Assembly (NCBI GenBank): GCA_947455455.1
Contig: CANGOE010000015.1
Coordinates: forward strand, 1 to 43,610
Reading direction: 5' to 3'
Source: Hyphomicrobiales bacterium
Lineage (GTDB): Bacteria; Pseudomonadota; Alphaproteobacteria; Rhizobiales; Beijerinckiaceae
Length of the DNA: 43,610 nucleotides
Under the pieces are notes generated by a model. The model was not told the DNA's origin and did not search any database. It saw nothing but the letters and a program-made list of their open reading frames with translations. Position numbers and translations under genes: made by a program. Each line of letters starts with the position of its first letter. Position 1 is the first letter of the stretch. This document shows, piece by piece, positions 8,059-17,228 of this stretch.

Positions 8059-9106
8059 CTTGCATCAGGCGTTCAAGTCGCGGGTCGTAATCGACCTGAC
8101 CGCGCGCCTGATGGTCATCGGGGATGGATCGATGTTGCCAGCAGGCCACGGCATGGTGATCGGTTTGCAGGTCCAGTGGCGGCCGCTCCTGCGCGCAACG
8201 GGCCACGACAAACGGACAGCGGGTCTGGAAATGGCAACCCGGTGGCGGGTTGAGCGGTGAGGGCACATCGCCTTCCAACGGCACTATTTCTTTGGTTCTC
8301 TGCGGTGTCGGAACCGGAATCGCATCCAGCAAAGCCCGCGTATAGGGGTGGCGCGGATGATCGAACACATCGGTCACCGGACCCGTCTCGACGATCCGTC
8401 CCAGATACATGACCGCCACACGATCCGCGATATGGCGCACCACCGACAGATCATGGCTGATGAAAATATAGGACAGGCCGAGTTGGGCCTGCAGATCCTT
8501 GAGCAGATTGAGCACCTGTGCGCGGATCGACACATCCAGTGCCGAGACCGGCTCGTCGCAGACAATCAGTTGCGGTTCGACAGCGATTGCGCGTGCAATG
8601 GCAATGCGCTGGCGTTGCCCGCCGGAAAATTCGTGCGGATAGCGGCCCGCATGTTCGGGTTTCAATCCGACCTGTTGCAACAATTCGCCGACACGCGTGG
8701 TGCGGTCGGCTTCCGGCACGATCTGGTGCAACATCAGGGGTTCGCTCAGCAGATCCCCCACGGTCATGCGCGGATTGAGCGAGGCAAACGGATCCTGGAA
8801 AATCAGTTGCGCCCAGCGGCGCATGTCGCGCAGATCTGCGGGGGCGAGCGCCAGCATATCGCGTTCGAGAAAGCTGACCTGTCCTTGTGATGGCTCGATC
8901 AGGCGCAGGATCAACCGTCCGAGCGTTGACTTGCCACAACCCGATTCGCCGACAATGGCCAGCGTCTCGCCCCTGTGCAATTCCAGATCGACCCCGTCGA
9001 CTGCCCGCACGGTGGCTATGGAGCGGCCAAAGAAATTGCGCTTGGCCACGAAGGATTTGCCCAAGCCTTTCACAGTCAGCAAAGGGGGAACCGGATGCCC
9101 TGTCAT
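8042..9106 (-). CDS. Peptide-type ABC transporter ATP-binding protein, DppF/OppF family
   Basis: A 354-residue cytoplasmic ATPase. Walker A is GESGCGKST near residue 54, the signature is FSGGQRQRIAIARA near residue 164, and Walker B is LIVCDEPVSALD near residue 181, followed by the switch His in FISHDLSVV. The C-terminal oligopeptide-transporter domain (oligo_HPY) carries the Cys-containing GCHFQTRCPF segment near residue 290, typical of this family. The start ATG overlaps the stop codon of the partner ATPase gene by four bases (ATGA). Its last codons lie within the 19-base tandem repeat. It works as a heterodimer with the 9103-10113 product. Confidence 0.95.
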   Translation of the reverse strand: MTGHPVPPLLTVKGLGKSFVAKRNFFGRSIATVRAVDGVDLELHRGETLAIVGESGCGKSTLGRLILRLIEPSQGQVSFLERDMLALAPADLRDMRRWAQLIFQDPFASLNPRMTVGDLLSEPLMLHQIVPEADRTTRVGELLQQVGLKPEHAGRYPHEFSGGQRQRIAIARAIAVEPQLIVCDEPVSALDVSIRAQVLNLLKDLQAQLGLSYIFISHDLSVVRHIADRVAVMYLGRIVETGPVTDVFDHPRHPYTRALLDAIPVPTPQRTKEIVPLEGDVPSPLNPPPGCHFQTRCPFVVARCAQERPPLDLQTDHHAVACWQHRSIPDDHQARGQVDYDPRLERLMQAFHTP

Positions 9107-10113
9107 GCCACCAGCCTTTCAAGCGGGGCCTTGATGCACCGGCTGGCGCGATGGGGCCCGATGGCGGTCAGGGCGGGATCCTGGCTCCGGCACGCCGCAT
9201 CGACAAAGGGGCAACGGTCGGCAAAACGGCACCCTGTCTGCGGGCGGCTCATATCGGGCACAGCCCCGTCAATGGCGGCAAGGCGGGCGGTGCGGCTTTC
9301 CAGCCTCGGCAACGAGCCCAAAAGGCCCACCGTATAAGGGTGTTGCGGGAAGGAGAATATATCGGCGACCGGAGCCTGTTCGACCACTTGTCCGGCATAC
9401 ATCACGGCCACCTCGTCGCAGACTTCGGCGACGACACCGAGATCATGGGTGATCAGGATCACGGCCGTTTGCTGTTCACGTTGCAAGGAGCGGATCAGCC
9501 GCAAAATCTGCGCCTGAATGGTGACATCCAGCGCGGTGGTCGGCTCGTCGGCAATCAGCAATTGCGGATCCAGCGCCAGTGCCATGGCAATCATCACCCG
9601 CTGGCGCATGCCACCCGATAGCCGGTGCGGATAATCGAAAAAGCGTTGCTCGGGGGTCGGAATCCGCACCTTGCGCAACATCTCGACCGCTCTGGCATTG
9701 GCCTCGGCCTGACTGACATTGCGGTGACGCAGGATCACTTCGGCAATCTGGTCGCCGATTGTATATGCGGGATTGAGCGAGGTCATCGGCTCTTGAAAAA
9801 TCATCGCCATCTGGTTGCCGTTCAGATCGCGCTGGCGGTTGGTTTGCGCGCCGAGCAATTCCTCGCCCTTGAAACGGATACTGCCCGCAATGCGGGCATT
9901 GTCCTTGGGCAACAGACCCATCACCGACAGCGAAGTGACGCTTTTCCCGCTGCCTGATTCCCCGACAATCCCCAAAGTCCTGCCCGATCGCACCGACAGG
10001 CTGACCCCGTCCACCGCCACCACGCGGCGGCCATCGGCCCCGTCGAAGGCCACCGACAGGTCGGAGATCTGCAAAAGCGGATCGTGGCTCGACTGGTTCA
10101 TGGGTGTGTTCAC
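9103..10113 (-). CDS. Peptide-type ABC transporter ATP-binding protein, DppD/OppD family
   Basis: A 336-residue ATPase that pairs with the DppF-like protein. Walker A is GESGSGKSV near residue 52, the signature is [15 protein letters not shown] near 157, Walker B is [12 protein letters not shown] near 176, and the switch His is in LITHDLGVV. The C-terminal [10 protein letters not shown] segment marks the oligo_HPY domain. The GTG at 10113 overlaps the stop of the DUF1028 gene (GTGA). An ATG four codons later (10101) has GGAG about ten bases upstream and may be the true start. The tight coupling ties the importer to the DUF1028 and gamma-glutamyltransferase genes. Confidence 0.94.
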   Translation of the reverse strand: MNTPMNQSSHDPLLQISDLSVAFDGADGRRVVAVDGVSLSVRSGRTLGIVGESGSGKSVTSLSVMGLLPKDNARIAGSIRFKGEELLGAQTNRQRDLNGNQMAMIFQEPMTSLNPAYTIGDQIAEVILRHRNVSQAEANARAVEMLRKVRIPTPEQRFFDYPHRLSGGMRQRVMIAMALALDPQLLIADEPTTALDVTIQAQILRLIRSLQREQQTAVILITHDLGVVAEVCDEVAVMYAGQVVEQAPVADIFSFPQHPYTVGLLGSLPRLESRTARLAAIDGAVPDMSRPQTGCRFADRCPFVDAACRSQDPALTAIGPHRASRCIKAPLERLVA

Positions 10114-10826
10114 TCCGCTGAATCTGCGGCCATGCTGGCGGCAATCAGCCGTTCCAGCTCCTGCCGGTCGATGATACCGAAGGGGCTGGCTTTGGAAGGC
10201 ATGAATTTGCGGTAATGCATATAGCGGCCGCGGCTTTTCTCTTCGACCCGCATCAATTCGGCCAAGGGGTCGGCATGGTCGTCCACGCGGATATCGAGAT
10301 AGGCATAGTCTTCCTGATCATGGATCAGCAAGGCGGCTGACTGCTTGCCGCGCTTGTCGCCACCGGCATCCTCGCCTGCTTTGAGCGCCAGCAACAGGCG
10401 TTGTGCAAAGGGCAATTCGGGATGGGCGGCATAGAAATCGGCGGTCTGTTCGATCACTTGCGGTCCGGCCAGCATATTGCCGGCCACCGAGAAATGGTCG
10501 CGGATCAGATGGCCGCACCAGTCGACGCAACCATCCCCCGTATAGGCGGCAAAGCGGAACTGGTTGTCCATGATATGGACCTGCCGTTGCGAACGGCCCT
10601 CATCTGCACCGGTGACCGCGTCCACGGCTTCTTGCGCCGAGGCCCCCTGTTTGAGCAGAGCCAGAGCTTGCGGCCCGTAAAACGGATTGACGAAAGACTG
10701 GCTGGCAACAACCCCGACACCGGTTTCAATCGACGGCACCCGCGCTCCCACTGCAAAAGCGCAGGTGGACACGGCAAGGCCGACCATTCCGGTTTTGGTG
10801 TCATGGGCGATGATGGACCACGTCAT
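10110..10826 (-). CDS. DUF1028 family protein (putative Ntn-hydrolase)
   Basis: A 238-residue protein of the DUF1028 family, beginning MTWSIIAHDTKTGMVGLAVS, which is the family's hallmark N-terminus (SIxAxDxxTGxxGVAVxS). Further family features are the VGARVPSIETGVGVVASQS segment near residue 30 and GDGCVDWCGHLIRDHFSVAGNML near residues 100-120. The fold is predicted in the literature to be Ntn-hydrolase-like; the reaction is not known to me. The ATG at 10826 has AAGGATG upstream, and an in-frame extension upstream overlaps the gamma-glutamyltransferase gene and is not family-like. It sits between that enzyme and the ABC importer, which supports a role in peptide or gamma-glutamyl compound processing. 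Confidence 0.88.
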   Translation of the reverse strand: MTWSIIAHDTKTGMVGLAVSTCAFAVGARVPSIETGVGVVASQSFVNPFYGPQALALLKQGASAQEAVDAVTGADEGRSQRQVHIMDNQFRFAAYTGDGCVDWCGHLIRDHFSVAGNMLAGPQVIEQTADFYAAHPELPFAQRLLLALKAGEDAGGDKRGKQSAALLIHDQEDYAYLDIRVDDHADPLAELMRVEEKSRGRYMHYRKFMPSKASPFGIIDRQELERLIAASMAADSAE

Positions 10827-10858
10827 TGAAACATCCTTACCACTCGTGTTGTCAGGTC

Positions 10859-12661
10859 TTAACGGCCTGCCGCATAGGCTTGCATGCCGCGGGGATTGGC
10901 GGCGGCGCGACGGCGTTTGCCGAGTTTGGAAGCGGCAACCAATCGTCCTTCCGACCATGCATCACCCACCTCGACCTGATGGCCGCGCCGTTTCAATTCG
11001 GCAATGGTGGCTTCCGGCATCCGGGATTCCACCACCAGCACACCCGGACGCGACATGCGCGGCCAGAACGAGCCGGGGAAATGTTCGGAATGCCAGGCTG
11101 GCGCATCAATCGATTCCTGCAAATTCATGCCGCAATGGACATGGCGCAAGAACATCTGCGGGATCCACTGGTCCTGCTGGTCGCCACCCGGTGAACCCCA
11201 CACCATATAGGGCTCGCCGTCTTTGTGGGCGAGGGTCGGGGTCAGGGTCGAGCGCGGACGGCGGCCCGGAGCCAGTGCGGCAGGGTGGCTTTCGTCAAGC
11301 CAGAACATCTGGGCGCGGGTGCCGAGGCAGAAGCCGAGTTCGGGGATAATGGGCGAGGATTGCAACCAGCCGCCCGACGGGGTTGCGGCCACCATATTGC
11401 CCTCTTTGTCGATAATATCGAAGTGGACCGTATCGCCCTTGCTTTCGCCCATGCGGCCCACTGTCGGTTCGCCTGCCCCTGTGGCATCCACGGCGGTGCG
11501 CGGCCCGCTCGAGATACGGGCATCGACACGTCCGCCCGCGCCTTCGATATGGCCGGGGCTGAGTTCCATCGAAGCCTGCATGGTGATCAGCTTGCGCCGT
11601 TCGTCGTTATAGGCATCCGACAGCAGGGTTTCGATCGGCACATGCACAAAATCGGGATCGCCATAGAAGGCTTCGCGGTCGGCAAAGGCCAGCTTGGAGG
11701 CCTCGACAATCCAGTGGATGAAATCGGGATCGGTCGGCGACATGCCATCGAGCGGGAAGCCCTTGACCAGTGCCAGTTGTTGCAAAGCCGCCAGCCCTTG
11801 CGACCACGGCCCGCATTTCATGACGCGGTAGCGGCCGTAATCATAATGGATCGGCGCTTCGACATGGGCCTGCCAGCCCGCCATATCGGCCCCGTTGAGC
11901 ACGCCGCGATGGGCGCGGCCAGAGACATCCATCACATCCTGCGTCCGGCAGAACCGGTCGATTGCCTCGGCGACAAAGCCTTGCGACCAGATTGTGCGGG
12001 CCCGTTCGATCACCGCTTCGCGGTTCCCGCCACCGGCTTCCGCCTCGTCCAGAATTCGCTGATAGGTTTGGGCCAGCACCGGATTGGCAAACATGTCACC
12101 GGTTTTGGGCACCTGCCCGTTGGGCAGATAGAGTGCGGCCGAGGTCGGCCAATGGGTCTTAAACAGCTCTTCGACCGTGCCGATGGTGGCCGTAATGCGC
12201 TCGACCAGCGGATATCCGTCCCGTGCATAGCCGATGGCCGGTGTCAGCACCTCGCGCAGGCTCATGGTGCCGTAATCGCGCAACATCAGCATATAGGCAT
12301 CGAATGTGCCCGGAATACAGGCGGCAAGCAGTCCGGTGCCGGGGATCAGGTCCAGTCCCAATCCTTTGTAATGGTCGATGGTGGCCCCGGCGGGTGCCGG
12401 ACCCTGACCGCAGATCACCTCGGATTTGCCGCGCTTCTGGTCGTGCAGGATGATTGGCACATCGCCGCCCGGACCGTTCAGATGCGGTTCGACGACCTGC
12501 AGGGTGAAAGCCGTGGCCACACCCGCATCAAAGGCATTGCCGCCTTTTTCAAGGGTTCCCATGCCGACGGCCGTGGCAATCCAGTGGGTGGTGGCCACCA
12601 CGCCAAAAGTGCCTTCGATTTCGGGGCGGGTGGTGAAAGGATTGGGATTGATAAAACTCAT
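10859..12661 (-). CDS. ggt: Gamma-glutamyltransferase family protein without signal peptide
   Basis: A 600-residue protein of the gamma-glutamyltransferase / cephalosporin acylase family of Ntn-hydrolases. The large-subunit half has GGNAFDAGVATAFTLQVVEP near residue 37 and GPGGDVPIILHD near 61. The autoprocessing nucleophile is the Thr of KGDTVHFDIIDKEGN, aligning with Thr391 of the E. coli enzyme; the small-subunit half has the ATPSGGWLQSSP and GSPGGDQQDQWIPQ substrate-binding stretches. No signal peptide is seen, so it should act in the cytoplasm, unlike periplasmic E. coli Ggt. The ATG at 12661 has AGGGTG upstream. It is the first gene of an operon with DUF1028 and a peptide importer. It may cleave imported gamma-glutamyl compounds; other amidase substrates are possible. 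Confidence 0.92.
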   Translation of the reverse strand: MSFINPNPFTTRPEIEGTFGVVATTHWIATAVGMGTLEKGGNAFDAGVATAFTLQVVEPHLNGPGGDVPIILHDQKRGKSEVICGQGPAPAGATIDHYKGLGLDLIPGTGLLAACIPGTFDAYMLMLRDYGTMSLREVLTPAIGYARDGYPLVERITATIGTVEELFKTHWPTSAALYLPNGQVPKTGDMFANPVLAQTYQRILDEAEAGGGNREAVIERARTIWSQGFVAEAIDRFCRTQDVMDVSGRAHRGVLNGADMAGWQAHVEAPIHYDYGRYRVMKCGPWSQGLAALQQLALVKGFPLDGMSPTDPDFIHWIVEASKLAFADREAFYGDPDFVHVPIETLLSDAYNDERRKLITMQASMELSPGHIEGAGGRVDARISSGPRTAVDATGAGEPTVGRMGESKGDTVHFDIIDKEGNMVAATPSGGWLQSSPIIPELGFCLGTRAQMFWLDESHPAALAPGRRPRSTLTPTLAHKDGEPYMVWGSPGGDQQDQWIPQMFLRHVHCGMNLQESIDAPAWHSEHFPGSFWPRMSRPGVLVVESRMPEATIAELKRRGHQVEVGDAWSEGRLVAASKLGKRRRAAANPRGMQAYAAGR

Positions 12662-12889
12662 GACACCCTGACTGGTAATAATGCTTTGGTTTAAGACTAG
12701 CGCGTCAGGGACAGAATACCAGCCCGCATTTTGAAATTTTCTGCACATACAGCAATTCCCTTGCCGGATTTTCAGGCATTGTGATGAAGGATTTCACGCT
12801 GTTGCAGACCTGCATCCCGCCGATCCCACTTGTCTCGCCCGCCAAGGAGAGAGACAGTAAGATCACGTTTTGATCAGGGCGCGGCTCAT

Positions 12890-13732
12890 ATGTCTTTGAC
12901 AGTTTTTCTGATGGCACTGGGCAGTGCGGTTTTGCACGCGGTCTGGAATACGCTGGCCCGCTCTAGACCCGATCCGGGCTTTGGCTTTGCCGCCATGGTG
13001 GTCAGTGCCGGTGTGATCGGACTTCCGTTGCTGGCCTATGCCGGATTACCCAACCCCGAATCCTATATCTGGCTGGCATGCAGTTGCCTGTTCAATCTGG
13101 CGACCTTGCGCCTGACCATGATGGCCTACCGGCTGTTGCCTCTGTCGCTGGCCTATCCGATTTCGCGGGCGGCCGCGCCGCTGATTGTGACCTTCATCCA
13201 GATTGTGGTGTTGGGGCAGGAGCGCGGTGGGTTCGGCATTGTGTTGGGGATCGGGGTGATTTCCTTTTCCATCATGCTGTTGGCGGCTTCTGCCCGCACC
13301 GAGGACAAGCTCGATCCGCGCGGCTTGATGTTTACGCTGGCGGCCGGTGTGTTTACCGCCATTGTGGTGGTGGTGGATTCCATCGGCGTGCGTTTGAGCG
13401 GCAATACGCTGGGCTATGCGGCGGTCGCGGCGGTTGTGAATGCGGTGACCCTGCCGATCCTGCTGGCCTTTGAAGGCGTGCATCCGCGCCAGCTTCTCAA
13501 AGGCAACAAGCGGTTCGGCATGATGGGGGCCAGCGTGTCGATGGTGTCCTATCTGTTGATTCTGCTGGCCTATCAGAACGGTCCTGTTGCGCCGTCATCG
13601 GCCATCCGCGAAACCAGCGTGGTGTTTGCCACCGCCTTTGCCGCCCTTTTATTGGGCGAAACCATCGGCCGCTTGCGTTGGCTGGCGGTGGGCCTGACCT
13701 GTATCGGCATGGTGATCATCCGACTGGTCTGA
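12890..13732 (+). CDS. EamA/DMT-superfamily transporter
   Basis: A 280-residue membrane protein with about ten predicted helices in two EamA repeats. The first repeat begins MSLTVFLMALGSAVLHAVWN and holds the SLAYPISRAAAPLIV segment near residue 95; the second ends with the FAALLLGETIGRLRWLAVGL segment typical of EamA proteins. It probably exports a small metabolite or amino acid. The ATG at 12890 opens directly into the first helix and is preferred over an in-frame ATG at 12830 that would add 20 charged residues; the ribosome-binding site is weak in either case. It is divergent from the gamma-glutamyltransferase operon and converges on hrcA with almost no gap. Confidence 0.85.
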   Translation: MSLTVFLMALGSAVLHAVWNTLARSRPDPGFGFAAMVVSAGVIGLPLLAYAGLPNPESYIWLACSCLFNLATLRLTMMAYRLLPLSLAYPISRAAAPLIVTFIQIVVLGQERGGFGIVLGIGVISFSIMLLAASARTEDKLDPRGLMFTLAAGVFTAIVVVVDSIGVRLSGNTLGYAAVAAVVNAVTLPILLAFEGVHPRQLLKGNKRFGMMGASVSMVSYLLILLAYQNGPVAPSSAIRETSVVFATAFAALLLGETIGRLRWLAVGLTCIGMVIIRLV

Positions 13733-14824
13733 TCAGCGCGGAGTTTGGGTCAGCATTTTTGAAATCACCCGTGCGGTAAAATCGACCATCGGCACAATGC
13801 GGGCATAATTGAGCCGTGTCGGGCCGATCACCCCCAATACGCCGATAATTTTCTGCGAACCATCCCGGAACGGCGCGGCAATGACCGAGGAACCGGACAG
13901 CGAGAACAATTTGTTTTCCGATCCGATATAGATGCGCACCCCGTCACCGGTTTCGGCCCGCCCGATCAGGTCGATCAATTCTTTTTGTGTTTCGATATCG
14001 GCAAACAGCAGTCTGATCCGCTCCAGATCACTCATGGCGGTCAGATCATCGAGCAGATGCGCCTGCCCGCGAACGATCAACTGGCGCGAGCTGTCCTCGC
14101 CCGCCCAGACGGCCAAGCCGGTTGAAACCAGTTTGGCGGTCAGGGTATCGAGTTGCTGTTCGGCACTGGTGCGCGCCGCTTCGATTTCCGAACGCAGATC
14201 ATTCAGGGTGCGGCCGCGGATTTTTTCCGACAGATAATTGCTGGCCTGCATCATCGCCGAAGCCGGAAGTCCCGCGGGCAGTTCGATGATGCGGTTTTCA
14301 ACCGATCCGTCCTCGCCGACCAGAATGGTCAGAGCGCGGCCATGGTCAAGCCGGACAAATTCGATATGGCGCAGGGTTGTTGTCACTTTTTGTGTCACCA
14401 CCACCCCCGCACTGCGCGTCAGGCCCGACAGCATCTGCGAGGCTTCCGTCAGCATGGTTTCGAGCGATCCGGCATTGCCGGTGGCGCGGATTTCACTCTC
14501 GATGCGGGTGCGGTCGGCTTGCGAGACATCGCCGGTTTCCATCATGGCATCGACAAAAAACCGCAAGCCCTGTTCGGTCGGCAAGCGTCCCGCGCTGGTA
14601 TGGGGCGCATAAATCAGCCCCGCCGCTTCCAGATCCGACATGACATTGCGGATCGAGGCGGGCGACAGCGACAATTGCAACAGTTTCGACAGATGCCGCG
14701 ATCCGACCGGCTCGCCCGAATCCAGATAGCTCTCGACAATCCGCTTGAATATATCGCGCGACCGCTGATTGAGATCAGACAGCTGGGCACTGGCAACGCC
14801 TGTCAAAGACGGATGGATCGGCAC
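13733..14824 (-). CDS. hrcA: Heat-inducible transcription repressor HrcA
   Basis: A 363-residue repressor of groESL/dnaK-type heat-shock genes that binds CIRCE operators. The N-terminal winged helix runs from [26 protein letters not shown] through [18 protein letters not shown] to [18 protein letters not shown], all HrcA hallmarks. The C-terminal GAF-like domain ends with [25 protein letters not shown] at 14824 with AGGGAG six bases upstream is chosen; a TTG eleven codons earlier has no ribosome-binding site. The gene converges on the EamA transporter gene, its stop codon directly following that of its neighbour. No CIRCE element or groESL gene lies in the window. Confidence 0.96.
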   Translation of the reverse strand: MPIHPSLTGVASAQLSDLNQRSRDIFKRIVESYLDSGEPVGSRHLSKLLQLSLSPASIRNVMSDLEAAGLIYAPHTSAGRLPTEQGLRFFVDAMMETGDVSQADRTRIESEIRATGNAGSLETMLTEASQMLSGLTRSAGVVVTQKVTTTLRHIEFVRLDHGRALTILVGEDGSVENRIIELPAGLPASAMMQASNYLSEKIRGRTLNDLRSEIEAARTSAEQQLDTLTAKLVSTGLAVWAGEDSSRQLIVRGQAHLLDDLTAMSDLERIRLLFADIETQKELIDLIGRAETGDGVRIYIGSENKLFSLSGSSVIAAPFRDGSQKIIGVLGVIGPTRLNYARIVPMVDFTARVISKMLTQTPR

Positions 14825-15016
14825 GATGGCTCCCTCATGTGCGGATGCACCCTTCAAAGATGAGGATGGCGGGGGGAATAATCAAGCAGGCAATGGGCAA
14901 AGAGGGCGAGTTAAATAAGTCCAGCAAGAAACAGGAGCACTGAACATTCGCCCGGTTATCCTTCAATCCCCTAGGGGAATTAGGCACAATCTATCCGCAA
15001 CCCATCATGCAAAAGG

Positions 15017-15043
15017 ATCCTGATTTTTCACTGAGATCAGGAT
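15017..15043 (-). terminator. Probable terminator of the orphan two-gene cassette
   Basis: An 8-base-pair inverted repeat, ATCCTGAT (15017-15024) with ATCAGGAT (15036-15043), overlaps the stop codon of the small downstream gene. On the minus strand it is followed by CCTTTTGC, a short and imperfect U-run, so termination may be partial. Confidence 0.5.
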
Positions 15044-15207
15044 GACGTGCGTTTGGCGGGCACAATTTTTTCTCTGTAACTCTGCATCAACTCAAAGGCC
15101 TCGGCACGCTGTTGTTTTGAGCGTGGTGTCTCTCTGATGCGCTTGGCGCGCTCTTTGTCACGCTGTTCTGCAGTGAGGATCACATCTGATGTTAGCTTGG
15201 TGCTCAT
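15037..15207 (-). CDS. Small charged hypothetical protein, second gene of an orphan pair
   Basis: A 56-residue protein that I do not recognise. It is strongly charged and helical in character (AEQRDKERAKRIRETPRSKQ followed by AEAFELMQSYREK), with no membrane segment and no cysteine. The ATG at 15207 overlaps the stop codon of the preceding gene by four bases (ATGA), so it is translationally coupled to it. A longer in-frame start 11 codons upstream lies inside that gene and is less likely. The low GC content, unlike the flanking housekeeping genes, matches its partner. A small basic partner of an unknown protein could be an antitoxin or an accessory subunit, but nothing in the sequence proves this. 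Confidence 0.55.
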   Translation of the reverse strand: MSTKLTSDVILTAEQRDKERAKRIRETPRSKQQRAEAFELMQSYREKIVPAKRTSS

Positions 15208-15689
15208 GGGTTGACCCGTGGGTTCATTTTGAATTGCCAAGATCGGACGCCTAAACTTATTCCAGTATGCTCAAGTTTGTATCCTGAATCCTCGAAAATT
15301 TCAACGATTTTAGCAAATTTTACCAGAGCCTTATCGGGAAGGCGAAATTGACCTGTGATCAAGATCACGTGATCGGGTTTGCAGTGTTCAAGTAAATTCC
15401 GAATGGCATCCATCAAAATCAAGATGATTTGACTGCTTGCATATCGATCAAGAAAGCGCGTTCGTTGCCCGTCTCGATACTGTTCAATGTTACCATTCTC
15501 GGACTCTGCCTCGATCCAGAATGACAGTTCATCACCTGCACCGGGAAGGATATCGAGTTGGACGATGAGCCAATAAACATGCCCCTGATTTGGATCGATA
15601 CCGATACGCAATCTGATGAAGCGCATGGCTCTTTCATGATCAGGTTCGACATCAGGGTTAAAAGGTTCGATTGCGAGGATAAAAGTCAC
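15204..15689 (-). CDS. Hypothetical protein, first gene of a low-GC orphan pair
   Basis: A 161-residue soluble protein that I do not recognise. Its start (VTFILAIEPFNPD) looks like a beta strand, then come a strand-rich part (MRFIRLRIGI, GHVYWLIVQLDILPG, LSFWIEAESENGN) and a helical part (SSQIILILMDAIRNLLEHCK), then HVILITGQFRLPDKA and a final IVEIFEDSGYKLEHTG segment. There is no signal peptide. The GTG at 15689 is my choice; a TTG 17 codons upstream (15740) and an ATG 21 codons downstream are alternatives, and none has a strong ribosome-binding site. GC content is about 43 % against about 58 % around it, which suggests acquisition by transfer. It is coupled to the 56-residue gene by an ATGA overlap. 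Confidence 0.6.
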   Translation of the reverse strand: MTFILAIEPFNPDVEPDHERAMRFIRLRIGIDPNQGHVYWLIVQLDILPGAGDELSFWIEAESENGNIEQYRDGQRTRFLDRYASSQIILILMDAIRNLLEHCKPDHVILITGQFRLPDKALVKFAKIVEIFEDSGYKLEHTGISLGVRSWQFKMNPRVNP

Positions 15690-15870
15690 AGCCGGTTCCG
15701 CGTGTCTCGATGAAGGGGGAACGCAAACTGACCGAATCAAACTCTTGAAGGGGGATTATCTCTTGTCCGCTTCAAAAAGAGCAATGCCTGGCAGGAGCCA
15801 AACGGTCACCCCGCTTGCCGTCTTGCCACACACGGCCTAGAAAGGCGATTGAAGCAAGAAAGGTTTTTTG

Positions 15871-16584
15871 ATGCGCCCGTCCAAACGCAATGCCGACCAA
15901 CTCCGCGATGTCACGCTCGAGCGCAATGTCGCGCGCTATGCCGAAGGCTCCTGCCTTGTGAAATTCGGCAATACGCATGTGCTGTGCTGTGCGACGCTGG
16001 AGGAGCGCGGGCCGTCATGGTTGCGCGGCACCGGCAAGGGCTGGGTGACTGCAGAATATGCCATGTTGCCACGCGCCACGCTGGAGCGGACACGCCGTGA
16101 ATCCACCGCAGGCCGTCCGACCGGCCGCACACAGGAAATCCAGCGCCTGATTGGCCGCAGTCTGCGCGCGGTGGTTGATCTGGGTGCTTTGGGCGAACGC
16201 CAGATTGTGGTTGATTGCGATGTCCTGCAGGCCGATGGCGGCACGCGCACGGCGGCGATCACCGGCGCCTGGGTGGCCTTGCGCGATTGCCTGACATGGA
16301 TGCATGGCCGGTCGATGATTGCCAAAATGCCGTTGCGCGATCATGTGGCGGCGATTTCATGCGGGATTACCAATGGCACCGCGGTGCTGGATCTCGATTA
16401 TGCCGAAGATTCGGGTGCCGAAACCGATGCCAATTTTGTGATGACCGGTTCGGGTGGCATTGTCGAAGTGCAGGGCACAGCCGAAGGCGCGCCTTTCTCG
16501 GAAGCGCAATTGCTGGAGATGATGGCACTGGCCCGTAAGGGCATTGTCGATCTGGTCGCTTTGCAAAAAGTGGCGATTGCCTGA
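15871..16584 (+). CDS. rph: Ribonuclease PH
   Basis: A 237-residue phosphorolytic 3'-5' exoribonuclease that trims tRNA 3' ends. It begins [20 protein letters not shown] and has the family's [18 protein letters not shown] signature near residue 112 and [13 protein letters not shown] near residue 205. Length is that of a full enzyme. The ATG at 15871 has AAAGG upstream; the codon just before it, TTG, is not used. The order rph-rdgB-hemW, divergent from hrcA, is common in Alphaproteobacteria and confirms the call. The orphan low-GC pair is inserted between hrcA and rph. Confidence 0.97.
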   Translation: MRPSKRNADQLRDVTLERNVARYAEGSCLVKFGNTHVLCCATLEERGPSWLRGTGKGWVTAEYAMLPRATLERTRRESTAGRPTGRTQEIQRLIGRSLRAVVDLGALGERQIVVDCDVLQADGGTRTAAITGAWVALRDCLTWMHGRSMIAKMPLRDHVAAISCGITNGTAVLDLDYAEDSGAETDANFVMTGSGGIVEVQGTAEGAPFSEAQLLEMMALARKGIVDLVALQKVAIA

Positions 16585-16595
16585 GGGATCTGACG

Positions 16596-17228
16596 ATGGC
16601 TCAACGTCGGCTTCAAGGCAAAGTGGTGATTGCTACCCATAACCATGGCAAGCTGGTTGAAATGCGCGATCTGCTCGCGCCTTTCGGTCTGGAGGCGGTG
16701 TCGGCGGCTGAATTGTCCCTGCCCGAGCCGGAAGAGACCGGCGTGACTTTCGCCGAAAACGCCGCCATCAAAGCGCTTGCGGCCACAAAAGCCACCGGAT
16801 TGCCGGCTTTTGCCGATGATTCCGGCATCTGCATCGAGGCTTTGGGGGGCGAGCCGGGCATCTATTCGGCCCGATGGGCTGGACCGGAAAAAGACTTCGA
16901 CCGCGCCATGCGCCATATCGAGGAATTGTTGCAAGCCAAAGGCGCGATGCTTCCCGAGCAACGCAAGGCGTGGTTTGTTTCTGCGCTCACGGTGGCCTGG
17001 CCTGACGGACATCTGGCCGAGGTCGAAGGCCGTGTTGACGGCACGCTGGTCTGGCCGCCGCGCGGTCCTGCCGGTTTCGGTTATGATCCGATGTTTCTGC
17101 CCGAGGGTGATACCCGCACTTTCGGCGAGATGAGCCGCGAGGAAAAACACGGCCTGCCGCCTTTGGGCCGTGGCCTTTCGCATCGCGCCAGAGCATTTGT
17201 AGCGCTGGTCGATCAGGTTCTGACATGA
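16596..17228 (+). CDS. rdgB: XTP/dITP diphosphohydrolase (RdgB/HAM1)
   Basis: A 210-residue nucleotide-pool sanitising pyrophosphatase that removes ITP and XTP and their deoxy forms. The N-terminal [17 protein letters not shown] contains the substrate-binding T/SxNxxK-type motif, [24 protein letters not shown] (near residues 70-95) is the family core, and GFGYDPMF near 160 and LSHRARA near 195 complete the site. It lies 11 bases after rph and overlaps the hemW start by four bases (ATGA), so the three genes form one operon. Confidence 0.97.
   Translation: MAQRRLQGKVVIATHNHGKLVEMRDLLAPFGLEAVSAAELSLPEPEETGVTFAENAAIKALAATKATGLPAFADDSGICIEALGGEPGIYSARWAGPEKDFDRAMRHIEELLQAKGAMLPEQRKAWFVSALTVAWPDGHLAEVEGRVDGTLVWPPRGPAGFGYDPMFLPEGDTRTFGEMSREEKHGLPPLGRGLSHRARAFVALVDQVLT

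Noticed and set aside
11225-12694. Plus-strand reading frame of 489 codons
   Set aside because: It mirrors the gamma-glutamyltransferase gene and shows no domain or start signal.
14858-15036. Possible CIRCE operator upstream of hrcA
   Set aside because: An AGCACT lies near 14935, but no second half GAGTGCTAA follows at the nine-base spacing of CIRCE.
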